Assembly (NCBI GenBank): GCA_013397845.1
Contig: VZTG01009076.1
Span: 930,001-994,000 of the forward strand
From: Melanocharis versteri
Lineage: Eukaryota; Chordata; Aves; Passeriformes; Melanocharitidae
Reading direction: 5' to 3'
DNA length: 64,000 bases
Positions within the stretch are counted from its first letter, which is position 1; every line of letters starts with the position of its first letter. The notes below the pieces were generated by a model. It was not told the origin of the DNA and did no database searches. It was given only the letters and a program-made list of their open reading frames with translations. Both the position numbers and the translations under genes were made by a program. Below are positions 25,365-38,200 of this stretch, piece by piece.

Positions 25365-28300
25365 GTGGCTAAAACAAGTAAACCTGTAGGCCTACACATC
25401 CTCAAAGTAGGGTGCCTGGAGACCAAGAGTCAGAATATTTCAGGAAATGAGTACAGAAATAGAAAGTAAATCTAGTGTAATGAAGCATGAAAGGGTGCCA
25501 ATTATGGTGTAAACTAGGAAGAAATGTAGGAAGCAGTAAACAGAAAATACAAAAATGTAAATTTTGGAGCAGAAAGTTAAAAAGAGATGTCCTTGATTGG
25601 AGAAGAAAATAGTAGAATGGTTATTCTTCAGAATACAGGGGATAAAAGAAAAGGTATATCCTTTCATGAATGGAATTTTTAAACTGATGGAACTGATGGA
25701 ATTTTAAAACTGAAATAATTATACTCAAATCTGGAGCATGAAAAACAAGGACTGGCAGACAGAATAAACAGAAAAATCAGGTCAGGAAAAGGTATGATCT
25801 ATTATTTCTACAATCCCAATTTATAAGCTATGGCTTGGGAGGACTTTCATTGCTGCTGTTTCTGGAGGGGGTAAATGTCCAATTGAGAAGTGAGTGGTTT
25901 TTTGGAACATTCTTAATCAACCCACCAGACACCTAATTATTTAAAAGCTAAGTACACAAGAGATTAACATAATTACATTTACACTGCATAATCTAAAGAA
26001 ATAAGAACCGTAAGCAAGTGGATGAATTGATTGTAGAATGTATGAGATAGCTGAATCAGAGATGAAGCTTTCCAGTTTCAGGAGCCCAAAGGTGGAGTTG
26101 ACTATAACAAGTTCTGAATCAGCTTTGTTTATATTGAGATCTGAATGCCAGCCTCAGATCTTCAAAGAGGAAGGCAAAGAGGGAAAAACGTACAACCTAA
26201 TTCCAGATTCCAACTACAGCCCAAAGGAAAGATGCCAAGAGATTGCTACTTGGAACGGTATTCGTCTAACAAAGCTTCAAAGATTTAAAGATCAGGCATC
26301 TAGTCTAAGCCACAGTATTACAGACAAGGGAGACTGGCAATACCTAACACCCATGAGTGGGTCCACCTCCCGTCTGTGCCCCAACCCTTTATCAGGATTA
26401 GACCTGTATCTGTATTGTGCTCTGTTTCCACAGAAAGCACACCCAAGAGGGGGAAGAAGAGGAAGAGACAGCACGCTCTGACTAGATTGCCTATTTAGAC
26501 AAACAAGAGTTGAGGAGCCCAGCCTACTTCAGAACATTGATCTCTCTTTAGGTGTTTCTACAACTGGCTCCAAATGACAACGTAGACCATCTTTAGGTGG
26601 ATAGCCCCCCTCTGAAGGTTTCTCCTACAACAAAAGAGGAAGCTTATGTGACTAACTTCGATCAAATTTCGGACATTTAGGCATGCAAAATTTGATAGAC
26701 TTTAGGTTTTTTAGGAGACTGTAAGGAGTAGATTAAATTAGTACTTCTGGTTCAGTTAGGTGTTTGAGCTATAGATGCCTATATTACAGGGATGGGAAAC
26801 ATCCCCAAAAAAACCCTACAGACAGAAATAAATTCCTGACTCCGCTGCATGTATTTGAACCAGCAGCATTCCTTCACCTCTTTCTAAACTTTGTATATAA
26901 TACCATGCAAGCAACTCAGAGAACCCACAGTGGACCCAAAGTTTCTGCCACAGTGAGACAAGACAAGCTGTTCCTAACACAAGCAGTGCCAGTTGTTTAC
27001 CACTGTGCCTAGATTTACAGATCTACCCAGTGGAGATCAGAGTTTATGCCATCCTCATTCTCAAAAGATGGCACGTGATGCAGGCCATAACAGTGTTCCT
27101 CTGTAAATTACAGGTCATTGAATGCTGATATTTTCTGATACAGGGACACTGAAAAATAAAAGCTAGACTTGAAGTTGAGACTAATACCAATTAGAAATGA
27201 ATCATAACACAAACAATCCTGAATTTGGAAAAAAATCCGGGTTTTGCTTTTAGAAGCCTGTTGCAATTGGTGAATTCTTTTCACCAAGAGCCTATGACTA
27301 GAAGTCTTTATGTACTTCTTTACCACAACATTAATAATTGTTACTGTTAGTTATCATAAATAATCACGCTGAATACCTGTGTTAAAGACTATTGTGGATT
27401 GTCCTGACTAGGTGGGTGAGACACTATTTAAAACCCCAGGAAGAACTGGCTGATGAAGTTTTGCTTTGCCTTTCTTTCAAAAAGCCATATACCAAAATTA
27501 GGCTGCCATACTCTGTTTAACAGAGAAGTTAAAACAAACAAAATGCTTCATTTTCTCAGCAGAATCTCTCTGCTGGTCTAACTTGCTTTGCAGTTAACAA
27601 GATGCATATACTTAAAAGATTGGAAAACTTCAAAGACAGTGGAACGTAAGACAACAAAACAGATTGCTATAATATCCTCTGCACCATTTTCTCAGGCACA
27701 TTTAGAAAACAGATATTAAAGAATCCTAAAACATCTTCAAGGAAATAGAAGAACACAGACCTAACACTCCAAAACCTACCTATCTTCTACTAACAGAGAT
27801 ATCAAAAAGAACACAGTCTGAAACTGAGCAGTGTTTTATATAAGTCTTCTCATTGCAATGTTCAACCTTGTGTGTAGTAGTAATGGCTCTTCTTTATTTT
27901 ATTATTCACTTCAAGATATTACTAACAATTCCTCTGTAAAGCAAAGGCATTGGAATAACTGTCATGGAATAGTGAAAGAACTTCTAGTGTTGGGTTCAAG
28001 TCCTGCCACCAATTTTGGTAAACCTAAATTAGTTTTTCACGGACAAGTAAATATAATGGTACATATGGGCTACTTCTAATTGTGCCTGCTCCTAGTCTAC
28101 CATTAACTGTTAGAAAAAAAAGTACTTCAATAAATTAAATTGCCACTATTTAAGGTCCCATTAAAGTATCTTTAGGAAAAACAGTGGATCTACCAAATGA
28201 TTTTGAACAGTCAGGAATGTTAATCTTCTTCCAAAAAGCAATACTTCAAAGAGCTTTATTTCACCACCCTTCAAAAGTACTACATTCCTACCTCCATCAT

Positions 28301-29858
28301 ACATCCAGACACTCCTTGTCTGTCCCAGAGTATGTTTATGGAGCTAGTTTGGGTGTCAGGAGTTTAGTAGTGTATTACACAGCAGTGATTTAAGGTACTA
28401 ATCTGTGATCTGTGGAGTTGTGAGATGCAGGATTAAAGACATCAAAATGAATGAGGAAGGTAAACAGCCTTATCACTCAAAGATCCACAGTGTAACTAAA
28501 TTACTCACCCAGTGAGACTGTTTATCCGTAAAACAGGAGACAAGCAGCACACCCTCTGGCCAATATTTGAACTCATTTCACACTCAGCCAATATTTCTCT
28601 ATTCACACCCTCTGTTAACCTACTCTACCAATGAAGGGAAGACATTTGAAGTAAATTCAAATTGAAATAAAGTAATGACATCACATTTTTAAGCACCTGA
28701 TAGACACTTTTGGAGAGACCAAAGCTTCTTAGGAAAGATCAAAATTCTTATGCATTGCAACAATATCAAAATTAAATAGCTTTCTTATTTTTCCTTCTAA
28801 AACACAAGAAATCCCTCTAGTTACACTTTATTATTATAGCCTAGTATCTTTAAATTGAATCCAGTGCTAAAACAGTGGTGGTGTCTTGGCCTATGACAAT
28901 TAACATTTATGGGCAAGATACGAATTTTTTTCTTTCATTGCATTGGCTCAAATTAATACCATAGAAATATTTGGATTAGTCTCAGAAAAAATGTATCTAG
29001 CTAAATCTTCCCTCTCTCACTCTGGGCCTTTGTGTTTTTACTTCAGTACTACTTATTATAAGATACTTGATCATTTTTCTTCAGTTCCTATATTGGTGAC
29101 AAAACTTCCCTATCAAAAGCCATCTTCTGCTATGATTTCTATGAATTTTTAACCTTGCAATTCACTATCGTACAAAAAAAATAGGTAAAAAGTTTCACCT
29201 TTTGTAGGCAGATATGTACCATTAAAAAAGATCAAAAAAGAGAAAAAGTATTATTATTCCAGACAAATATAACTTGTTTGTTACTCTCACTCTGAAAGAC
29301 TCACAGCAGCTTATTTGTAGTGCCTTTAGCAGTCGTGCTCATGCTCAAGTCTAATTCTGCAAAGCCAGTTGCATCCACATTGCCAGAGGAGACAGAGCTT
29401 GAATAGGAGTTTTCCTTCCTCCCTTCACCCCTGCCCTCCCTTTTGTGACTGAGGTTCCTTGCTAGGAATGCCAATACACTTCAAACTACACCCACCACAC
29501 AGGAAAATGAAGAATAAAGCCATGATGTAGCGTGACTCTATAAATTGTTGCTGAAAACAATCACATAGAGCAAATGTGTCTGAAGAAAAGCTGGGGAGGT
29601 ATCAGAACATAGTTGGAATGCATAGCTGCTTGCTATTCTACTACAGTGCTACCAATATTTTGAGGTAACTTTAGTTAACTCTCAGGGAGTCTAAAATACT
29701 AGCCTCCCAAAGATGTCACTGTTAGAAGAATACAGAATTCTGGACACTGGCATGCTGAGCTGCACACTTCGTTCCCTGTTATTAGGGTATGTCTGATGAA
29801 TCAATACGGACATTTCAGTTGCAGCTGCTTCCCTTTTCTAATCCCTTTTGCAAGAATA

Positions 29859-29879
29859 AATGCTTTTTTAAAAAGCATT
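29859..29879. repeat. Perfect inverted repeat, 10-bp arms
   Basis: AATGCTTTTT, one central T, then AAAAAGCATT. It is a perfect hairpin with almost no loop; on RNA it would read like a weak terminator stem, but in this setting it is probably chance in AT-rich DNA. Confidence 0.85.
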
Positions 29880-31650
29880 CCTGCCTCTGTTGGATTTAAA
29901 CGTAACATATCCGTTCTGTTTACTTTACTGTGAAAGCTTTGAGGTCCAGAGGTCATACCTGGACACTACCATGAGGATTCTGCAATACCAGCTGCCTTTA
30001 ATTTCCTTAGGTATTTCAGAAGGAGAAAGAATGGATGGAAATAATGGATGTTCATGAACAAGTTACAAAATTCTTTACATCAACTGTATAAACATATGTA
30101 TTTATATATATAACAGAACCATAGAATTTCTTGCATTAAATATCTAAAAGATGTCAATACTGTACCTGGAATTTAGCAGATCTAAGTCAATATAGAATAA
30201 CTGAAGTCAGTGGTCATGCTTTGATTTTCACTGGAGCCCTGCTTCAAATTTCAATAGAGTGTGTGGGGAGTCAGATCTGTAATAGGATAAGTGGGTTATC
30301 ACAAAAATAGCTGAGGTAGCTGTACCTTCTGTTTCTGTAAGATCATTTGGCATACTAGTAAGAAGAAGAGCTTTAGGCCAATTCCATCATAGTAATTTAT
30401 CTTATCAAAGTCTCTGAGTCAGCATGTGCAAACAGTAATTAGGTTAGATCCTTTGCCCAAGACTAACAATAAGAAAAAAAGCTAATGATAGAGAAGAATC
30501 TCTTAACCATAATAAATAAATAGGTAACAGAGTGGCAGAGTAACTTAAGCATTGCCAAAAAGCTCCCAAATTATTGTTAGGACTCTTGAGGCAGTCTTGC
30601 AGTCCCCATTTAATCCAGCAGCAAATCAGTACCCACGCTCAGCAGAGAGCCAAAGGCTCCTCCCAGGATGATATCAGAGGGCTGACTATTTTAGTTCAGG
30701 AAGTCAGTTAAACTTCAGCAGGCCTGTGAGTTCCACCTGCTCAGCAACTCATCCTTTGTGATTTTTTTCCATTCGCTAAAGATGGTCATCCTAGAGCTTT
30801 TGGGTAGTTATCAACACAGATTGAAGTCTTTAGATCTTGATCATAACTTTGCATACAAGTTATGCCATTGCATACAATGGAACTTTCAACCTATTTGAAA
30901 TAGGATTTTTTTAACTGCTTGCATGCCCTGGATCAAAATTTAACCAATAAAAACCATTACTAATTCAACAGTACAGAGCCAGTTTAGGCAAACTAAAGAT
31001 CTGGTGGGTAGCACTTTGGGAGCTAGGCAAAAATTGTGGATGGAGAGAATTCTGGGTTTTCTTGAACATCTATATTACTGTATGGGCTCTTATATGCGGT
31101 TCAGAGTTATCCTGTTATTTTCAAGTAGGAAGTGATAATGGACATTTTCTTGTCAGCAAATAACTATTCTTATCAGAACCAAATGCTGCTAAACACAGGT
31201 GTTTTTGTATTTTATCCTTTGTGAATGCTGGTAGCTTAGAAGAACAAAACTCTGAAAAGTTACATAGATTTATGCTGTACTAGGCCACACTACAGTGCAA
31301 AATAAGATAAATGCACTGTTAAAAACAGCATCATGATGACAACATTTGGCATTCACTTCATACAGGTGCAAAGGCTTTCCGAGATACAGTACAATAAAAA
31401 GTCAGAATTCATGGAATTTAATACCTAAATGACATACTAGGATACTACTTGAGCTTCTGTCAACTTCATAAGCTCGAAGGTTTTTAATAGGGTCCTTTTC
31501 CATAGCATCAACACTCAGATTACATGTAACACAGGCCTTCCTAATTATACTTGTTTAATGAGACCAATAATAAGATTTGATATAGCTGATAGCAGAGGTA
31601 CCTGATAGAGTGCAGTAGAAATGACACCTTCAGCTCTTAAACAAAACCAG

Positions 31651-31683
31651 AATAAAATAAAGGACTGGTAAAAAAAAAAAAAA
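31651..31683 (+). other. Overlapping AATAAA signals followed by A14
   Basis: Two overlapping AATAAA hexamers (31651-31656, 31656-31661) are followed nine bases later by fourteen A's (31670-31683). This is the arrangement of a polyadenylated mRNA end inserted in DNA. I could not recognise a gene in the upstream sequence or find a clear target-site duplication, so this may be only A-rich simple sequence. Confidence 0.4.
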
Positions 31684-34600
31684 GGCAACTCAAAAGTTTA
31701 ATGGTGAACAATACTTTAAGCATTATCTGACCAGATGAGAAACAGTTATGAGAACTCAATTTACTTCAGGGCTAGATTTAACAAAACACAAACTATTTTG
31801 TGTTGCTCCAGCAAAGCAAAAAGGGGAAAAGAGGGAAAGAAAAAAGATCTCAATGCAAACTTATTTTGTTAGTCATCCCCTCTTTCTTTTCAAATAACAA
31901 ATATTTTCAATTTTGTAAGCAGCTCCTTCTCACAGTGGAAATTAAGAAGAGAGAAAAATAATTTTTATGAAATCTCATTGTCAGGGCCCTTTTTCTCCAT
32001 GTTTGTACTTGTATTAGGGAGACCCAACAGTTAACCTTCAGAAGTGGTTGTGAGCTTGTTACATGCTAAGCAAGAGAGAGGCACTGTGAAAGATCTCTTT
32101 GATCTTACTGCCAGGAGCTCAGAATCATTCTGTTGAGCAAAATGTATGTATAAAGAAAAAACAGCCATTATTTTCAACTGATGACTCTAAGCTGAAGTGA
32201 ATATCTAGGAAAACAGGCAAGCCACATTACAAAACATGGTTGGGGAGAGAGGAATAGGGAGAAGCTCCTAAACATAGGCTGAAATAAAATACTCCTAGGT
32301 GTTATGTTTTTCAAACCAGCAGGACTTCGCACTTACCTACATACAAGAGCCACCAAAATATTTGTTCTGGATAAGTTTAGCCATTTTTTGAAAGATAAGA
32401 ATGATTTTTTTCTCTCTCTAAAAAGGCAGAAATTAGTCTTGTTTCAGAAGACAGCACTGATTATTTTTCTCCTTTCTCTCTTGCATGATTTGCAATTGTA
32501 CAAAGAAAATGTTTCTGTGAAAAAATAAAGCATGATGAATGGGGGAAGAAATATCTATTATTTGACAATGCATTTCTAACAGGCAGATGCTTCACCAAAT
32601 ACGTGTTTCTAAATAATAAAATACTCTATCAGACTTTAGATTTAGAAGTACTTGAAAGTCTCCATTAACCTGTTTTTATTTCAGGGAGACTGGACCTTAT
32701 TGTTTTTCAGCTTGGTAACACGAAGCATATATTTGTTCTATTACTCACCAACATTTTTAAAAATAAGATTACTTTTCATATGTTTACATATAAGACCGAG
32801 GAAATTCCCACAGGGCAGTACCAGTGTTGCTGGTTTTGATGTGCCAAAGGGAGCTTATTGCTAAAATTCTGGCAGCAAACTGCAGTGAGAAATCTGATTT
32901 TCGTCCTTTTCATAGAAATTGACCTTCTGGCTGTTGCTGAAACAGCTCTGACTTCATTGACTCATCCCTGAGCAGGTAGGGAACATAATCTTCCTGAAGT
33001 AAAGTTATTCTTTCTGAAACAGCATAGGCATCTCATATCTCTGAAGTATTTTAAAAGATATTGTCAGAGATTCTATACAGTTTTTCACACAATACTCTCC
33101 TAAGCGCTATTTTTTCCTTGCATTTTTTTAAGGATACTTTTCAAAAAGCTTGTACATTTCTGGCAAACATGAACTTTACATTTTTGAGTGCCCTAAGGCA
33201 AAGGCTGTTCTCTTGGATACAGTTATGAGTGGGGTTTGTGTATGCAGAAACCTACTCCCTCAGTTTCATTTTCTCAGGCTAAAAGTACGATTTAGTACAT
33301 TCTTAATTTAATTCCCTGGCATAGAAATATCCACATTCTAATAAAGCAAAAGCCAAATCTACCTTTTCTCTTATCTTACACTCTACTAAGACAAGCATTT
33401 AAGTAGCTTATAAACTATTACTTATTGTTTGATTTTCTTTTCTCTTCTTGAAGAAATGAAAATGTAGTATTTCACTTAAAAGGGTAATCAACTCACATAA
33501 CTTCCAAACCATATGTACGCAGTGCAAACCAGGCACTGAGCCTTCCTCTAAACATAGTAGTAAGAAAAATACTATCTTTGTGGTTTGTACAAGTATCTCC
33601 AGATCTCCAGGTGATCCCATATAGAGTTATGAATCTTCTCTCTGCCTAAATATCATGAAGAAAGCTAATACAACTGTGAAAGCTCTTCCATGCAAATCTC
33701 AGATACAAATTAGATCACTTCTCACACTGTCTTGTTTACCAGCTTTCCCCTAAGGCTTCTTTCTGACATTTTTCTTTACAGGTTTCTTCTTGTTTCTTTT
33801 TGAGTCATCCCTTGCTTTCAGCAATAGCTTCCTTTTAAGTGTCTACCAAGATTGCCTCTCCGGACATAATGCAATTGCTATGGTTTCTGAGCTATCTGAA
33901 CACTTACAGATTTATATGAATGGGCTCTCACGACCAGGATATTAACAACCCCTCAGCAGCCTCAGTATTTACGCTCACTTGCATAATTGTAATACACAAG
34001 CTCAGGAAAATTACATAGCATCCACTCTAAGGAAGGGTATTTTAATCTATTGTGTCAGGCATCTGAAAGAACATTTGGTCCTGGTGACACCTTTCTTGGC
34101 TCCTTTCTCTGGGCCTGTCTTTAGTTTTTCTGAGTCTTCCCATTTCAAAATCAAGGAAGCATACTGAACAAAATATATTTTCCAATCAAGAGGACTATCA
34201 CATGTTGCAAATCATTCCTGCTCAGTTTATACAAGAGGATCCCATCATTTTATTCAATTTGCTACTAGGAAGTGTCCTGCAAAATCACCACATAGCAATC
34301 TTTGCAATCTGATTTTATATTCTGAACTCTGGGTCTCATCAGATTTTACTACCGAAGTATATGCAGCTTTTCTGGAGATCAATATGAAATATGAGAATTG
34401 CCTCTAGGAATGATGAGGAAAGGTTCACAAGAGACAAGACAGCAAAACTTAACAAGAAAAATCATTGTTTCACTTTTAAGATCAGTTTAAAAACAAGGGT
34501 TTTTTTGTTTCTAATAGTCATGTCTAGTTAATTTCCTTCAATTAGAAATTATAGAAACTTCAGTTTGAAATTTTAAAAAATCATATTACAAAGCAATTTA

Positions 34601-34809
34601 ATAATGGTTATTTCCACTTATGTCTTTCACATGTGCAATTATGCAAATTCACCAGGCACAGTTCTGACTATATTTCCTTTACTTGGTTGAAATCACTGTT
34701 AGAGGAATTAATTTACATGTTGGCACCTGTCGCTCCAGTTATAATTTGTATTTTTAAAAACAAATGTGCACAAGGTAACTTGTACAACATTTTGCTGTTC
34801 CTGATTTCA

Positions 34810-35289
34810 CGTAATTTGCTGACAATACTAAATTGGGAGGAGCTGTCAACTTTCGGGAAGGAAGGAAGGACCTACAGAGAGATCTTGACAAATTAGAAAG
34901 ATGGGCAATCACCAACTGTATGAAGTTTAGAGAAGGAAAATGCTGGATTGTGCGCCTGGGATGGGGCAACCCTAGATGTACAGACAGATTGAGGAATGAG
35001 GTGCTGGAGAGCAGTGCCACAGAAAGGGTCCTGGGGGTCCTGGTCAAAGGAAAGTTGAGTCAGCAGTGCCGTGGCAGCCAGGAGGGCCAACCCTGTCCTG
35101 GGGGCATCAGGCACAGCATCAGCCGGGCAAGGGAGGGGATTGTCCTGCTCTGCTCTGCACTGGGGCGGCCTCACCTCTAGCGCTGGGGGCAGCTTTGGGT
35201 GCCACAATATAAAAAAGACATGGAGCTATTAATGATCTTGATGGGTCCCTTCCAACTTAACACATTCTATGGCAAGTTTCTATGATTCG
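34810..35289 (+). mobile_element. CR1 LINE, truncated and internally deleted
   Basis: The plus strand begins at the CR1 reverse-transcriptase catalytic region: FADNTKLGGAVN (family FADDTKLGG) with the second catalytic aspartate changed to N, and a TAA codon directly before F. It continues through LQRDLDKLERWAITNCMKF (family LQKDLDRLEEWANKNLMKF), SSATERVLGVLV, then ISRAREGIVLLCSALGRPHL, ending in TAG where the family continues with EYC. After a short stretch still readable as LWVPQYKKDMELL, the sequence jumps at about 35230 to the 3' terminus (GATCTTGATGGGTCCCTTCC, then ATTCTATG-like tail with TTTCTATGATTCG). The last part of ORF2 and most of the 3' UTR are therefore deleted. It is clearly more GC-rich than its surroundings, as young CR1 copies are. 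Confidence 0.93.
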
Positions 35290-38200
35290 ACTTTTTTCTC
35301 AGTGCTTGGCAAAGGATGCAAATAGAGGACTGAGAATGAGCAAGGAATCAAGGATATAGACCAGGATATTCGCCAGTACTCGTCTCATTTACAAAACACA
35401 GGGTTTTTGAAATAAGTTTTCTACTTTAAATTTTCCTTCTCAGGTTTAAAGGGATAACATCATCTTTGCTTTTAGAGGTTGTCAACTCTTTCTGAATTCT
35501 GTGGTACATGTCCATTTCTAGAGGTACCTAACTTTGTCTCCAAAGCCTGCTTTGAGTGACAAATGAAAATTAGATAAAGAAGCTCAAGTTCAGTATTGCA
35601 GTTGTTGATGTATTTTTGTGAGGTCATTTCCTCACCATTTTTACATAAAATGTTTCTTTCAATTATTTTAGTTATTTTCAGTGTTATCCCTAAAACGTTT
35701 TTATCTTTTATCATTAAAAGTATTTTTCCATATCTGATATATATCGTGACTTTTTCTTTCCTGAATAAGGAAACACTGACATTTCGTGGGTTCTCCTCTC
35801 TTATGAAAAAATTCTTAAGCTATGTAACATTTCAAAAATGGTATTTCTACTTATTGGAACTTTGGAACTTACTCTAGTTTTACACTTGAGCAAAGAAATA
35901 TTTGCCATTCCTGTTTCTCCAGGAAAAACAAAACAAAGTACTGCACAGACATCCAAGAACTTAAATCCCGCATCCTAACAGAGCCAATGTTCAGAATGAT
36001 TCAAACTCAACTACTAATTGTGTCACAACTCTACAGTATGAATATCAGAAATAAGAAAATCTCAGTATGTGATCACTGAATTATTACTAGAAGTGGTGAT
36101 ATGTGTGTACATACTGCCTTGGAAAGTATCGAGATAAAATCTGTGTCACAGAGAGTACAGAATCTAAAGTAGGGAGCAAGTATAGTGAGAAAAGCATACC
36201 CTTTGAATAGCATATTTGCAAATTAATTAATTGAAAATAACAGATATTTCCTATAAACATTTTGTGCTCTTTTTCTATTAACTAATCTAAAATGACACAT
36301 CTTGCCACAACACAGCAAGATTGCTGCATTTGCAAAGATATTAACACCAAGAAATGTATTGTAGGTGTTTATTTCTACTTTTAGCTTACATTTGGGAACT
36401 GAGAACAGAAAGTCTGGGCTAGATCCGTATTTCTCCAGAGTCCATCAATTTCATGTTTTGCTGTGTCTGTAAGCAGTTTGAAAATTAGGTTTCCTGAAAC
36501 ACACGGCTGATACTACCTGCCCTCTTGTGTTTTGTTTTTAAGCCATGCAACTAAATACTTTTTTGTGTTTCTGCTTTAAACAGAAAACACTTGCATGGAT
36601 AACCAGGGTAATAACCCCCTGGATATTCCTTATTGATTTTGCACCTTCTATAAGTGTTTTAACCCAGTATTTACTAGGTTTATAACAGCGAGAGGCACTA
36701 CCTACAGTATGGTGAATAAATCACAGCTACCACATACAACTCAGGCTAAGGATTTTGTGTTCATTGCACAAAGTAAATGATGTCTATTGCTGAAAAACTC
36801 CAACCTCAAGGTAAGCATGCTATGTTATTGCATATTTCATTATAACTTGTAATATTAGACTATGCCTGACATGCTCATCTGATCTAATGTTCTAAGGGAG
36901 GAAACGGGAGTTTGTATTTGAATTAAGGCAGTTGCTGGAGAGGAAGTTGAAGCAAGAATTTCAGCTGAAATGGGCTAAGATGGTTCATGATGCAGCACTT
37001 TTCCTCTATGGAGAACAGGAATTTTATCCTACTTCCACAAAGATGAGCTATCAGAGACAGCCGTGTCTGTTGGGACACTGCCATGGTGGAATTCTTCGGT
37101 ATCCAGCTATCAGAAAGAGAGAGAGGAAAGAATAACTATTGGAATGGAAGGAGATGCTTAAGCATAACAGCCAAAGGTAAAAACCCATACATACAGAGCA
37201 CCCAAACAAGGAGCGGTCCTCGGAAATGTAGTAAATAATACAAGAGAATGCCCCAAACTTTTTTGAGGTTTGATTTGGGACTTCTTTATACATGAGAGGA
37301 ATAGTCCACTTTCCGTGCTAACAAGTAAACTTCAAGTCTTTTTTATTTTATCCTGTGTTTCTTCATCATCATGCAACTACCTTTAGCAGCCCTGACCACG
37401 ATCTCATGCTAGTACAGATATTTGTGCACAACAGACAGCAGTGTTAGCAGGGAAAACAAGCAGCATTCTAAGTCATCTGTTTTTGTTTCTGAAATCTTTT
37501 CTTTTCTGGAACAGCTACAAATCCTATTAAAATAATTTGGCTGCCTTTCACTCCCTATAATTATCTGGCTGGCTAACAAGTGACTTTGTGATAGCTGCTA
37601 CCTGTCTTCTGGACTGTACTAGCAACTAACACAGCGGGAAATACAAATATTTCTATAAGGCAAATAATCATTGCAAGGCAACGGCACTCTTTGACCTGAG
37701 TGAATAATGACTCCCAATACATATAGAAGTTTCTATTCTTCAGCATTGAAAAACAAAATATGAGAAAATTCGTTCTAACCCCATTAGTTTCTGTTTAGCA
37801 TCTGTTAGAGAAATGGATAATAAGAAACAGCTAAGGAGAACTAAGGAGAGATCAATATTTTCTTCCATGGATATTCTGTATTCATAGGGATGGGTCCTGA
37901 CTGATTGATTTGTTGGCAAAATGAGATAAAAACAACTTCAACTGGGGGGAAAAAAGTCTATATGAAAGAAGAATGTGAGACCAAATCAAAAACCAGTTCC
38001 CTAATAGCTCCTCTGACCTTGTAGTCACAAAGTTTTGTGATAAAGTTTTGTGTGCATGGAGAAGTACACTGGAAAGAGAATGCCTTCTTCGCTAAAGCTG
38101 ACTCCCCAGTGTTAAATAATTGCATCAAAACACGAGAATCGTGGCAGAGTATAGGGGGAACTATCTGGCTGAAACAGTGTGAGAGTACCATTTTTTCTTC

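Larger units (their letters stand above)
25365..34809. other. Long AT-rich unique stretch, no gene seen
   Basis: Nearly 9.5 kb without a recognisable transposon or gene. It includes the longest frame outside repeats (147 codons, 26038-26481, plus), whose product has no motif I know, a 10-bp-arm palindrome at 29859-29879, and a tandem AATAAA followed by A14 at 31651-31683. Several AT-rich runs (for example about 30098-30112) are too short to list. Confidence 0.5.

Noticed and set aside
34833..35180. 115-codon plus-strand frame as a host gene
   Set aside because: It is the RT thumb region of a CR1 copy with an altered catalytic motif and a premature stop.
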